64,000 bases of DNA from Dehalococcoidia bacterium (GCA_035310145.1 DATGEL010000041.1:1-64000), one strand, 5' to 3'; shown: positions 17,267 to 26,010, counted from the first letter of the stretch. The notes: generated by a model from the letters alone, not told the origin. Program-made: numbers and translations.

Positions 17267-18937
17267 CTACGAGGCGTCTCTGGCAGCCGCCGCGCGCTCC
17301 AGCAGCAGCTCGCGCAGGCGGTACTTCTGGATTTTGCCGCTGGGCGTCATCGGGAATTCGTCCACCAGCTCCAGCCGCTCCGGCCAGAACTGCCGCGTCA
17401 CCTCCTGCTCGGTGAGGAAGACGCGCAGATCATCCAGCGTCAGCGATGTGCCGGGCTCGGGGAGCACGCAGGCGCAGCCGATCTCCCCAAGCCGTTCATC
17501 GGGCGCGGCGATCAGCGCCACATTACGCACCTGCGGATGGCGCAGCAGCACATCCTCGATCTCCTTGACCGGCACATTCTCGCCGCCGCGGATGATGATG
17601 TCCTTCGTACGGCCGCTGATGCGGATGTAGCCATCGGTATCCATCACCGCGCGGTCGCCGGTGTCGAACCAGCCGTCGGCGGTGAAGTACTGCTCGGTGA
17701 AGCGCCGGCCCTGCACATAGCCCGCGAAGGTGAAGGCGCCGCGGGCGAAGAGCCTGCCCTCGCTGCCGGGCGGCACGGCTTCGCCCTGCTCATCGAAGAC
17801 GGCGACTTCCATGCCGGGGTAGGGCCGTCCGTCCGAGGTGACGATCTTTTCCGGCGGCTCATCGGGGAAGGTCGCGGTTACGGCGCCGTTCTCACTCATG
17901 CCCCAGACGGGGAAGAGGCGGCACGGCAGGCGGCGCCCGGCCTCCTCGGCCAGCGGCTGGGGAATCGGCGCGCCGCCGCAGCAGAAGAGCCGAAACGAGC
18001 TGATGTCGTGCGCGGTGAGGTTCGGGGCGCGCAGTGTGTCGGCCAGAAACGGTGTCGCACCCATGCTCAAGCTGATCCGCTCGCGCTCGATCAGGCGCAC
18101 GAACTCCGTCGCGTCCCACAGATCCTGGTAGACGCCGCGGGCGCCAAGATGGATCGGCAGCCGCACGCCGTAGAGGAAGCCGGTCTGGTGGCCGAAGGTC
18201 GAGGCCATGTGAATCACGTCTTCGGCGTCGAGCCGCTGCCCCGTCACCGCGGCGTCGACCGCGCCGGCCAGCGTGTTGGCCGTGTGCAGCACGCCCTTCG
18301 GCTCGCCCGTGGTGCCGGAGGTGAAGATCAGCTCCGTGACATCGTCCGGTGAAGGGCGCAGCCAGCCCAGGGCGATGCGGTGTTGGCGCAGCGCCGCGCC
18401 CTGGTCGAGCACGTCTTGCCAGCCGATCAGTTCGCCGTCGCCGTCGCCGCCGCGCACGCTGCCGTCGCCGCTCACCACGATCAGCGAGCGCAACGAGGGA
18501 ACCTCGTTGCGCAACTCGGCGTACATCGCCGGGTAGTCGAAGCCGCGGAAGGCGGCGGCCGTGACGATGGCGACGGGCCGCGCCAGCCGCAGCATCGTGC
18601 GCAGCTCGCGCTGGCGGAAGATCGGCGCGACGGGGTTGATCACGGCGCCGATTCGCTCCAGCGCCAGCGTCAGCACCACGAACTCGTTCCAGTTCGGGAG
18701 CTGCACGGTTACGGCGTCCCCACGGCGCACACCGAGGTCGAGCAAGCCCAGGGCGCAGCGGTCGGCCTGCTCACGCAATCCGCGAAAGCTGATGCTGCCG
18801 CGCACATCTCGCACCGCGGTCTTGTTGGGGTCGCGCGCCACAGCGGCGTCGAGATCGTCGTTCAGCAGCCGGTCCGGCCACCAGCCGGCCGCGCGGTAGC
18901 GCTCCGCTTGCTCGCGCGTGAACAGCGTTTCGTACAC
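17267..18937 (-). CDS. AMP-dependent acyl-CoA synthetase/ligase
   Basis: The 556-residue protein shows the ANL superfamily core: P-loop LIFTSGTTGEPKGV, the central FCCGGAPI and PVWGMSENGA motifs, hinge motif GRTKDIIIRGGENVPVKEIE, and the C-terminal catalytic lysine in MTPSGKIQKYRLRE. It activates a carboxylic acid with ATP to an acyl-AMP and then to the CoA thioester. The WPDRLLNDDLDAAVARDP start resembles cyclohexanecarboxylate/medium-chain ligases. It probably feeds CoA esters to the acyl-CoA dehydrogenases in the window. The substrate remains open. Confidence 0.9.
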   Translation of the reverse strand: MYETLFTREQAERYRAAGWWPDRLLNDDLDAAVARDPNKTAVRDVRGSISFRGLREQADRCALGLLDLGVRRGDAVTVQLPNWNEFVVLTLALERIGAVINPVAPIFRQRELRTMLRLARPVAIVTAAAFRGFDYPAMYAELRNEVPSLRSLIVVSGDGSVRGGDGDGELIGWQDVLDQGAALRQHRIALGWLRPSPDDVTELIFTSGTTGEPKGVLHTANTLAGAVDAAVTGQRLDAEDVIHMASTFGHQTGFLYGVRLPIHLGARGVYQDLWDATEFVRLIERERISLSMGATPFLADTLRAPNLTAHDISSFRLFCCGGAPIPQPLAEEAGRRLPCRLFPVWGMSENGAVTATFPDEPPEKIVTSDGRPYPGMEVAVFDEQGEAVPPGSEGRLFARGAFTFAGYVQGRRFTEQYFTADGWFDTGDRAVMDTDGYIRISGRTKDIIIRGGENVPVKEIEDVLLRHPQVRNVALIAAPDERLGEIGCACVLPEPGTSLTLDDLRVFLTEQEVTRQFWPERLELVDEFPMTPSGKIQKYRLRELLLERAAAARDAS

Positions 18938-19005
18938 GGCAGCAACCCTCCGCTACGAATGCGAGCGGATGTGCTCGGCCCTCGGACCGGCTCAGGCCGC
19001 CCCCG

Positions 19006-20121
19006 CTACCGCGCTCCAGCGCCAGCCAGCACGCGGCCCTCGACCAGCGGCGGCGTTTGCCAGCGCTGCAGCTCCGGCAGCACCTCCGCTGTGAACAGGC
19101 GCATGTTGCGCTCGGCCTCGTCGTACGGCATGCCGGCGAAGGAGAAGTGGCACATCATGCCGTTCATGTCGATCACGGCGCGAATTTGCTCCAGCTTGCG
19201 CAGCACCTGGTCGGGCGTGCCCCAGGGCATCAGGTTGGCGAAGCTTTCACCCGCGCCGGCGTTGCCGTGGCGATTGATGTACTTCGTCGCGTTATTGTAG
19301 AACTCGTAGCCCTTGATCGCGGCGAAGTGGCCGGCGGTCATCTCGTAGTGCTTGATCACCGTCTGGTAGTAGCCGCCGATGTAGCGCATCGCCAGCTCGC
19401 GGGCGCGGCCGGCGTTGGCGTCGACGAAGTAGAAGCCGCCCATCAGCGGGCGCGGCGCCGGCTCGTCGCCGTTCACCTCGCGCCAAACGTGGTGGTAGAT
19501 CTCGAAGTCCTTCGCCACGTCTTCCCACGGTTTCTGCGGAATCACCAGCAGCCCGACGCCTAAACGTGCCATCAACGGCATCGAATCGGGCGAGACGGCT
19601 GCGGCGTAGGTGCGGCCCTTGAACGAGCGGAAGGGCGCGGGGCGGATGTCGCGCCGCGGCTGCTTCAGATACTCGCCGTCGTATTCGACATAGCCGCGTT
19701 CGAGGCCGGTGATGATCGCATCGGCATACTCGATGAAGCGCTGGCGCGACTCGTTCATGTCGGCCCGGAAGCCGCCGTACTCCACGCGCCCGAGGCCGCG
19801 CCCGACGCCGAAGATCACGCGGCCGTTGGAGAGGTTGTCGAGCATGGCGATCTCTTCGGCCACGCGGATCGGGTCGTGCCAGGGCAGCACCACGACCATC
19901 GAGCCGAGCTTGACGCGGCTGGTCTTGCCCGCCATGTAGGCGAGGAACTGCGTGACGTCGGGGCACATCGTGTAGTCGGTGAAGTGGTGCTCGACCGACC
20001 AGACCGAATCGAAGCCGAGCGGTTCGGCCAGCTCGGCCAGGCGCAGCTCCTGCTGGTAGACCTCCAGGTCCGGGAGACGGTTCTCCGGGTTCTGGAACAG
20101 CGGCGCGTAGCCGACGTGCAT
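19006..20121 (-). CDS. LLM-class flavin-dependent oxidoreductase
   Basis: The 371-residue protein has the bacterial luciferase-like TIM barrel: FDSVWSVEHHFTDY near 40, then KLGSMVVVLPWHDPIRVAEEIAMLDNLSNGRVIFGVGRGLG, the hallmark of the LLM family. These enzymes use FMN or F420 for monooxygenation or hydride transfer. The EHHF motif is typical of luciferase-like monooxygenases. It lies 40 bases downstream of the HicB-like gene on the same strand and next to an acyl-CoA ligase and a Rieske oxygenase, suggesting a role in degrading a cyclic compound. Cofactor and substrate cannot be decided here. Confidence 0.87.
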   Translation of the reverse strand: MHVGYAPLFQNPENRLPDLEVYQQELRLAELAEPLGFDSVWSVEHHFTDYTMCPDVTQFLAYMAGKTSRVKLGSMVVVLPWHDPIRVAEEIAMLDNLSNGRVIFGVGRGLGRVEYGGFRADMNESRQRFIEYADAIITGLERGYVEYDGEYLKQPRRDIRPAPFRSFKGRTYAAAVSPDSMPLMARLGVGLLVIPQKPWEDVAKDFEIYHHVWREVNGDEPAPRPLMGGFYFVDANAGRARELAMRYIGGYYQTVIKHYEMTAGHFAAIKGYEFYNNATKYINRHGNAGAGESFANLMPWGTPDQVLRKLEQIRAVIDMNGMMCHFSFAGMPYDEAERNMRLFTAEVLPELQRWQTPPLVEGRVLAGAGAR

Positions 20122-20160
20122 CGTGACTCCTCCTATGCCGAATCCGGGGCGAGAAAGCAG

Positions 20161-20472
20161 CTATTCGTCGCTCAGCTTGCCTTCCTGCACCAGCCAGCGG
20201 GCGAAGCCGAGCTTGTCGGTGTCCAGTGCGTCGAGCAGCGCCTGCAGCGGCGGCCGCGGCACGGGGATCGGCTCGCCGCGATCGATGCGCTCCTGGAAGT
20301 ACCGCACGCGCTCCGCTTCGAGCTTCGCCATCGCCTCCACCGCGGAGTGCGCCTCCGCCGCGCAGCCGGGCAGCTCCGGATACTCGGCGCGGCGCACCCA
20401 TTCGCCGTCTGGGCGCTCCACAGATTCGATCGCCAGCACGTAGGGCACCGCCAGATACTCGCGCAACTCCAT
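20161..20472 (-). CDS. HicB-like protein without a HicA partner
   Basis: The protein has 103 residues. The core (RRAEYPELPGCAAEAHSAVEA, then a helix and GEPIPVPRP) is the HicB antitoxin-type partial RNase H-like fold: a beta strand ending in PELPGC, a helix and the closing P-x-P strand. A ~30-residue C-terminal extension (LLDALDTDKLGFARWLVQEGKL) replaces the usual DNA-binding domain. No HicA-like toxin (short, with a catalytic His) lies on either side. It precedes the LLM oxidoreductase by 40 bases, so it may be a domesticated or regulatory HicB relative rather than an active antitoxin. Confidence 0.75.
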   Translation of the reverse strand: MELREYLAVPYVLAIESVERPDGEWVRRAEYPELPGCAAEAHSAVEAMAKLEAERVRYFQERIDRGEPIPVPRPPLQALLDALDTDKLGFARWLVQEGKLSDE

Positions 20473-20566
20473 CGCCTTGCCTCCGCCTGGAACAGCCGGC
20501 CGCGGGCTGCTGCCCGCAGCGTACGTCATCGGTGGACGATTGATCATGCCATCATACCGGGCGGCG

Positions 20567-20595
20567 TTGTCAGCGATCCCCTGCAGGGGTACAGT
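20567..20595 (+). promoter_or_regulatory. Promoter with palindrome in the spacer, upstream of the Rieske oxygenase
   Basis: TTGTCA (20567-20572) and TACAGT (20590-20595) are separated by exactly 17 bases, a good sigma-70-type pair. The spacer's last 12 bases (20578-20589) form the perfect palindrome CCCCTGCAGGGG, touching the -10 box. This placement is typical of an operator. The start codon is about 100 bases downstream. Confidence 0.55.
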
Positions 20596-20695
20596 GGCGG
20601 CGAGTGTCGCGCCCCCAAGGGCGCGGGGAGTCGGGCGCGGTGACCGCGGCGGGTGCGGGCCTGCCGGGCGGCGCGCGACGAGCGGAGACGGATCG

Positions 20696-22003
20696 ATGCT
20701 GTCCAAAGAAGACAACGAGCTGCTGTGCCGTGTCGGGCCGGGCACGCCGATGGGCGAGCTGCTGCGCCAGTACTGGATGCCCTTCCTGCCGTCCAGCCAG
20801 CTTTCGGCGCCCGACAGCCCGCCGAAGCGCGTGCGCCTGCTGGGCGAGAACCTCGTCGCCTTCCGCGACACCAACGGCGCTGTCGGCCTGATGCGCGAGA
20901 ACTGCCCGCACCGCGGCGCCTCGCTCTTCTTCGGCCGCAACGAGGAGTGTGGCCTGCGCTGCCCCTATCACGGCTGGAAGTGGGACGTGGCGGGCCGCTG
21001 CGTGGACATGCCCAACGAGCCGGAGGAGAGCGATTTCAAGGCCAAGGTTCGCGCCGTCGCCTATCCCTGCCGCGACGTGAACGGCACGCTTTGGACCTAT
21101 ATGGGACCGCGCGAGGTTGCACCGCCGCTGCCCAACTTCGAGGTCAACACGCTGCCCGCGGAGCAGGTCGCCTCGCCGCTGCTGATGCTGGAAGAGTGCA
21201 ACTGGGTGCAGGCGCTGGAAGGCGACATCGACTCGTCGCACATCGATTTCGTGCACGCGCGGCTGCACGAAGAGAGCAAGACGCGCGGTACCTTCCACAA
21301 GGACAAGCGACCGCGGCTGGAGGTGCTGCCCACGGCGTACGGCGCCTGCTACACCGGCCGGCGCCGCTGGCGCGACGGCGAGCAGTTCTGGCACCGGATT
21401 ACGCAGTTCATCATGCCGTTCTTCACCATGATCGCCGCCAGCGATCCGAACACGGTCTCCTGCCGGGCTTGGGTGCCGTTGGACGACGACCACACCATGC
21501 AGTTCGGGATCAGCGGCCGCCTGGATCGCCCCTTCACCGACGAAGAGCGGAAGCGGTTTACCAATCCCTTCGGCGGCTGGGGCGGCTACGTCGAGGAGAC
21601 GAGCGACCCGTTCAGCCGCTACTACACGAAGGCCAACCTGCATAACGACTTCAACCTCGACTACGAGATGCAGAAGAACGAGCTGGTGATCGGCATCCCC
21701 TTTCTCGGCAACCTGCAGGACCGGGCGATGACCGAGACGATGGGCACGATCTACGACCGCACGCAGGAGCACCTGGGCACGACCGACGCGATGGTGATCT
21801 TCGTGCGACGGCAGCTGATCAACGCGGCGCGTGCGCTGCGCGAGCAGGGCTCCCTGCCCGAGAACGTGGACGATCCCAACCTGTGCCGGGTGCGGTCGGC
21901 CTCCGTGCTGCTGCAGGAGGGCGAGAGCTGGGTAGCGGCCACAGAAGAGGCGCGCCGGTCGGACGCCGGCGTGCCGATCTCGTGGGTGCCGTTCCTGCAG
22001 TAG
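20696..22003 (+). CDS. Rieske non-heme iron aromatic ring-hydroxylating oxygenase, large subunit
   Basis: The protein has 435 residues. The Rieske [2Fe-2S] ligands are visible as C70-x-H72 (ENCPHRG) and C89-x2-H92 (RCPYHGW). The catalytic domain has the mononuclear iron region NWVQALEGDIDSSHIDFVH, with Asp and His ligands as in phthalate 4,5-dioxygenase and related oxygenases. It hydroxylates an aromatic or alicyclic substrate with O2 and electrons from a reductase. No ferredoxin or reductase gene is adjacent, so electrons must come from elsewhere. ATG 20696 is used; upstream frame extension has no family similarity. A promoter with an embedded palindrome lies upstream. Confidence 0.9.
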   Translation: MLSKEDNELLCRVGPGTPMGELLRQYWMPFLPSSQLSAPDSPPKRVRLLGENLVAFRDTNGAVGLMRENCPHRGASLFFGRNEECGLRCPYHGWKWDVAGRCVDMPNEPEESDFKAKVRAVAYPCRDVNGTLWTYMGPREVAPPLPNFEVNTLPAEQVASPLLMLEECNWVQALEGDIDSSHIDFVHARLHEESKTRGTFHKDKRPRLEVLPTAYGACYTGRRRWRDGEQFWHRITQFIMPFFTMIAASDPNTVSCRAWVPLDDDHTMQFGISGRLDRPFTDEERKRFTNPFGGWGGYVEETSDPFSRYYTKANLHNDFNLDYEMQKNELVIGIPFLGNLQDRAMTETMGTIYDRTQEHLGTTDAMVIFVRRQLINAARALREQGSLPENVDDPNLCRVRSASVLLQEGESWVAATEEARRSDAGVPISWVPFLQ

Positions 22004-22038
22004 CGGGCCGGACCGGAAGCGGGTTAGCGCGGATTGGC

Positions 22039-22947
22039 TCAGCCGACCTCTTTGCGCAGGCGGCCGTGCAGCGTGGACAATGCTTCGCCAAGCTGCTCGC
22101 CACGGCGGGCTCCTGCACGGAAGAGGACGGTGGCGTTGACCGTGGCCCAGTCGAAACCGTCGGCTACGGCCCTGCCCGCGGCCGCGACGATGCCGTCGAA
22201 CAGGGCTTCGAGGCCGCTGGCGGCGGCTTCGCCCTGGCGTGGCGGGGCGCTGAGCTGCGCTTGAAAACCGAGCGCATCCGGGTCGCGCCCGGCCTGCTCT
22301 GCGGCCTGCTTGACCGCTCTGAGCTGGGCAGCGCCGGCTCCGGCGTTGGCCAGCCAGCCATCGCCCAGCCGCCCCGCACGGCGCAGCGCGACTGGCGAGG
22401 TGCCGCCGAGCCAGATCGGCGGGCCGCCGGGCCGCGGCGGCTTCGGCTCCATCGCCATCGCCTCGACCCGGTACTGCGCGCCGTCGAAGCTCACCTCGCG
22501 TTGCTGCCAACAGGCCCGCAGCAGCGCCACGGCCTCGTCCATCGCCTTGCCGCGGCGGCGGAAGTCCGCGCCCAGCGCCTCATACTCCGATTCCTGCCAG
22601 CCGCTGCCCACGCCCAGGCGCACGCGGCCGCCGGAGAGCGTGTCCAGCGTGCTTACCTGCTTCGCCACCAGCACCGGCTGCCGTTGCGGCAGCACCAGCA
22701 CTTCGGTGCCCAGCCCAATCTGCTCTGTCGCGGCGGCGACGAAGGAGAGCGCCATCAGCGCCTCGAGGATCGGCATGTCTGCCGGGTAGCGCAGGCCGGG
22801 CCGGCTCTCGCTCGGCCAGGGCATGATGACGTGATCGAACATGTCCAGCTGGTTATAGCCGGCACGCTCGATCGCCTGCGCCAGCCCCGTGACGCCTTTC
22901 GCTCCTTCGCGGTAGATCACGCTGGGAAACTCAACCGCCAGCTTCAT
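22039..22947 (-). CDS. LLM-class F420-dependent oxidoreductase
   Basis: The protein has 302 residues. The N-terminus has LAQAIERAGYNQLDMFDHV, then IGLGTEVLVLPQRQPVLVAKQVSTLDTLSGGRVRLGVGSGW, and later PPRPGGPPIWLGGTSPVALRRAGRLGDGWL. These last motifs (PIW.GG, A.RRAGRLGDGW) mark the F420-dependent branch of the luciferase-like family. It catalyses a reduction, oxidation or monooxygenation of an unknown substrate. It is convergent with the Rieske oxygenase (36 bases apart) and divergent from the SDR, consistent with a catabolic neighbourhood. Confidence 0.87.
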   Translation of the reverse strand: MKLAVEFPSVIYREGAKGVTGLAQAIERAGYNQLDMFDHVIMPWPSESRPGLRYPADMPILEALMALSFVAAATEQIGLGTEVLVLPQRQPVLVAKQVSTLDTLSGGRVRLGVGSGWQESEYEALGADFRRRGKAMDEAVALLRACWQQREVSFDGAQYRVEAMAMEPKPPRPGGPPIWLGGTSPVALRRAGRLGDGWLANAGAGAAQLRAVKQAAEQAGRDPDALGFQAQLSAPPRQGEAAASGLEALFDGIVAAAGRAVADGFDWATVNATVLFRAGARRGEQLGEALSTLHGRLRKEVG

Positions 22948-23127
22948 GCCTCGGCTCCTGCGCTGTCTGCTGTCTGCATGGTCATGCTACCTGCTCGTGC
23001 GGCTTCGTGCTGAACGACTCGTCCGCGCGGTAGCCTTTCACCGGGTTGTTGCGTATTGTCAGGGCTGCAAGGTCAGAGACGCAGGCGGTTCGCACAGAAC
23101 GCCGCGCGGGCCGATTTGGAGGCGGTG

Positions 23128-23928
23128 ATGGCAGCAACACCACTGGAAGGCAAAACAGCGGTGATCGTGGGCGGCAGCCGCGGCATCGGCCGCGACGTGG
23201 CCGTGGCGCTGGCCGAGGCGGGCGCGAACGTGGTCGTCTCCGCTCGCACCGAGACGGTGACCGATCCCCGCCTGCCCGGCACCATTTACACCGTGGCGAA
23301 GGAGATCGAGGCGCGCGGCCGCCGCGCGCTGCCCGTCAAGGCGGACGTGACCAAGGACGATGAGCTCGAGGCGCTGATGCAGCGCACGATGGACACCTTC
23401 GGCCGGCTCGATATCCTTTTCAATAACGCCGCGATCTTGATTCCGGGAACGATTCGCAGCGTGCAGCCGCGCCACCTCGACCTGATGTGGCGCGTGGACC
23501 TGCGCGGCCTGCTGATGGCGATCCGCTTCGCGTTGGATCCGATGGCCAAGTCCGGCGGCGGTCACATCATCAACGTCTCGTCGCGGGCGGGCGTCTTCCC
23601 GGGTCCCGGTCCCTATAACGCCGAGCAGCGCGCCCGCCGTGGCGGCTCGTTCTACGGCATGGTCAAGGCCGGGCTGGAGCGGTTCTCGCAGTCGCTGGCC
23701 ATGGAGGTCGCGGACGAAAACATCGCCGTCAACGTGCTCTCGCCGACTGGCCGCATCCGCACGCCGGGCAACATCTTCGCGCAGAACGACAAGGAGAACC
23801 CCAACCTGGACTTCGAAGAGGCCGTGGCGATGGGCAAGGCGACGGTCTGGATCGCGCAGCAAGACCCGCAGAAGTTCACAGGCAACCTGCTCTTTGACAA
23901 CGACGTGTGCAAGGAGCACGGACTGTAG
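23128..23928 (+). CDS. Short-chain dehydrogenase/reductase (SDR)
   Basis: The 266-residue protein has the Rossmann motif GGSRGIGR, the structural FNNAAIL, the catalytic Ser in INVSSRAG, and an active-site Tyr/Lys in FYGMVKAG (YxxxK). It is a classical NAD(P)-dependent alcohol/ketone oxidoreductase. An extra stretch around residues 38-52 (TVTDPRLPGTIY) lengthens the loop after beta-2. ATG 23128 is preceded by TTGGAGGCGG. The likely role is oxidising a hydroxy intermediate in the neighbouring degradation genes, which is inference. Confidence 0.88.
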   Translation: MAATPLEGKTAVIVGGSRGIGRDVAVALAEAGANVVVSARTETVTDPRLPGTIYTVAKEIEARGRRALPVKADVTKDDELEALMQRTMDTFGRLDILFNNAAILIPGTIRSVQPRHLDLMWRVDLRGLLMAIRFALDPMAKSGGGHIINVSSRAGVFPGPGPYNAEQRARRGGSFYGMVKAGLERFSQSLAMEVADENIAVNVLSPTGRIRTPGNIFAQNDKENPNLDFEEAVAMGKATVWIAQQDPQKFTGNLLFDNDVCKEHGL

Positions 23929-23949
23929 GGCGTGGGCCTCATCCCCCAG

Positions 23950-23977
23950 CCCCTTCCCCCAGTATTGGGGGAAGGGG
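23950..23977. repeat. G/C-run hairpin, REP-like, between convergent genes
   Basis: CCCCTTCCCCCA pairs perfectly with TGGGGGAAGGGG across GTAT (12-bp stem). The flanking text (CCTCATCCCCCAG) has the look of interspersed repeats known from several Chloroflexota genomes. It sits 20 bases after the SDR stop and before the convergent kinase gene, so it may also end transcription. Confidence 0.55.
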
Positions 23978-24078
23978 AGATCGCTGTACGAAGCGGTCGA
24001 GGCTCAAGGCGGGGTTCCCAAGTCGGCGCTCGGCGGCGCATGGCGTGCGCCCTGAGCGTCAGCGCGTGCCCATCAGCT

Positions 24079-25953
24079 TCACGGGCGGCGCAGGCCGGGG
24101 GTGGGACGCCGCGGTCGCCGGCGGCTGCTGGAGAAAAGCGCGTATAGCGGCACAAACACCACGCCGCAGCCGACGGCACAGGCGACGACGACCAGCGATC
24201 CGATGCAGACCGTGCCAAGCACGACGCCCCGCGAGCCGAGCTGCAATGAGCGGCGCAGCGCCCGGCGTGAGATTCGTTGCGGCGTCCCCCGCGAGGTGAT
24301 CGTCGCCAGCGCCAGCAACGGCGATGCGAAGACCAGGGTGAGCAGCGAAACGGCGAGCACGACCGCGGCGCCCGGCGTCGCCACCGCGTAGAGCGCCAGC
24401 TCGCGGGCATTCTGCGGCAGCGGGCGCGGCAGGCGCCGGCGCGGCGGAGTCTGCGGCAACGGCGCGGCTGAGACTGCCACAGCCGGCGCCGCAAGATCCC
24501 GAGCTTCCTGCGGCGCCGGCGCGGCAGTCACCCGGCGCTGCTCGCGCTCGGCCTGGCGGGCCTGCTGCCGCGCCTGGCGCCAGTCGTGCTTCGCCTGCTT
24601 CCACTCGGCTCTTGTTGGCGCCGTGGCCGGGGACTGGTCCGCACTGGCCGGCGCAGCCTGCTGGCTGGAAGCGGACGCCTTCCCCGATGGCGCAGCTGCT
24701 TGCGGCGGAGCGGAGGCGGCGGCCGGCGATCGCGCGCCCGAGCCGCTGCCCCCGGCGTCCGCGGGCGTGCGCGCGGCGCGCAGCTCGGCCGCGAACGCCG
24801 CCATCGTCTGCGGCCGTTCGTCCATGCGCACGGCGAGCGCATGCACCACCGCATCGCTGAGCGCCGGCGAGACATCGGGATTCAGCGCATGCGGCGCTGC
24901 CAGCGTGTCGTTCACCGCCCGGTCCGCGGCCGAAAGCGGCATCTGGCCGCAGAGCAGGTGATAAAGCGTCGCGGCAAGCGCGTAGATGTCCGATGCGGGT
25001 CCGAAGCGGCCGGCGCTGCCCCATTGCTCCAGCGGCGCGTAGCCCGGCGTGCCGATCGCCGTCATCATGCTGGTGCGCTGATGGCGGTCAAAGCTGCGCG
25101 CGGCGCCGAAGTCGATCAGCACCGCCTCGTCTTTGGCCGTGATCATGATGTTGCCGGGTTTCACGTCGCGGTGCAGGAGCTGCTTCTCGTGCACCGCCGC
25201 CAGTGCGTCGGCGCAGGCGAGCACGTACCGCAGCGCCTGCGCCGGCGGCAACGGCCCGCCGCGCTCGCGCAGGACATCCACCAGCGTGCGGCCGGCGAGG
25301 TACTCCATCACCATGTAGGCCGTGTCGTGCTCGGCGAAGACCTCGTGCACGGCGACGATGCCCGGCCGCTGGAACTGGGCCAGGATGCGCGCCTCGCGCA
25401 TGAAGTGGCCGCGCTCTTGCTCGAAGCCGTCGCGGCCGAGCGAGGGCGGCGGCAGGATCGTCCGCCCGTGCCGCACGGAGCCTTCGGGAAAGAACTCCTT
25501 GATGGCGACGATGCGGCCGAGCCGCTGATCGACGGCGCGGTAGGTCGTGCCGAAACAGCCGCGGCCGAGCATCGGCCCAAGATAGTAGCGGCCAGACGAA
25601 AGCATCGTGCCTTCGGCCAGAACCTGCGACGTTGGCGTCAACGCCGCCTCAGCAGTCTGGGCCGCTGCCGCCGGGGAGAGAGGCGCGGGCGGCGTCGCCA
25701 GGTAGCCCTGCACCGCCTGCTGAGTCTTCGTGGCAAGGTAGTTGACGAGAGCCGCCGCCGCGGCCGAGCGCAGTCCGGCGCTGGCGCGCCCCGTCGGTGG
25801 CGTGCCCGGCGTGGGTGCCGCGCGCCCTGGCGTTTGCGGGGTGTTGGGTGCCTCGGTCGCTCCGCCGGCTCCCCGTGACACGAAGACCGTGCCGCAGGCG
25901 GGGCAGCGGGAGGCTCCCGGCGGTGTGAAACGGCGGCACGAGGGACAGTTCAT
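24079..25953 (-). CDS. Zinc-ribbon Ser/Thr protein kinase with C-terminal membrane helices
   Basis: The protein has 624 residues. The N-terminal zinc ribbon has cysteines at 3, 6, 17 and 20 (CPSC, CPAC). A Pro/Ala linker and a Hanks-type kinase domain (~120-395) follow: LGRGCFGTTYRA glycine loop, VAIKEFFPE with the ATP lysine, LLHRDVKPGNIMI catalytic loop, DFGAA, and GTPGYAPLEQW. A charged coiled coil (EWKQAKHDWRQARQQARQAEREQRR) comes next. The last ~110 residues contain two hydrophobic segments, so the kinase would be membrane-anchored near its C-terminus. All catalytic residues are present. No phosphatase or substrate gene is adjacent. Confidence 0.9.
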   Translation of the reverse strand: MNCPSCRRFTPPGASRCPACGTVFVSRGAGGATEAPNTPQTPGRAAPTPGTPPTGRASAGLRSAAAAALVNYLATKTQQAVQGYLATPPAPLSPAAAAQTAEAALTPTSQVLAEGTMLSSGRYYLGPMLGRGCFGTTYRAVDQRLGRIVAIKEFFPEGSVRHGRTILPPPSLGRDGFEQERGHFMREARILAQFQRPGIVAVHEVFAEHDTAYMVMEYLAGRTLVDVLRERGGPLPPAQALRYVLACADALAAVHEKQLLHRDVKPGNIMITAKDEAVLIDFGAARSFDRHQRTSMMTAIGTPGYAPLEQWGSAGRFGPASDIYALAATLYHLLCGQMPLSAADRAVNDTLAAPHALNPDVSPALSDAVVHALAVRMDERPQTMAAFAAELRAARTPADAGGSGSGARSPAAASAPPQAAAPSGKASASSQQAAPASADQSPATAPTRAEWKQAKHDWRQARQQARQAEREQRRVTAAPAPQEARDLAAPAVAVSAAPLPQTPPRRRLPRPLPQNARELALYAVATPGAAVVLAVSLLTLVFASPLLALATITSRGTPQRISRRALRRSLQLGSRGVVLGTVCIGSLVVVACAVGCGVVFVPLYALFSSSRRRPRRPTPGLRRP

Positions 25954-26010
25954 GGATCAATTGTACCGTGGATCGGGCCGCGGCAGAGAGCCCATTCGGC
26001 GGAGCGCGGC

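Noticed and set aside
20161-20472. Complete HicAB toxin-antitoxin system
   Set aside because: No HicA-like frame is present next to the HicB-like gene on either strand.
20570-22510. 646-codon minus-strand frame across the Rieske oxygenase
   Set aside because: It overlaps a well-supported Rieske gene and also part of an LLM gene; its protein lacks any recognisable motif.
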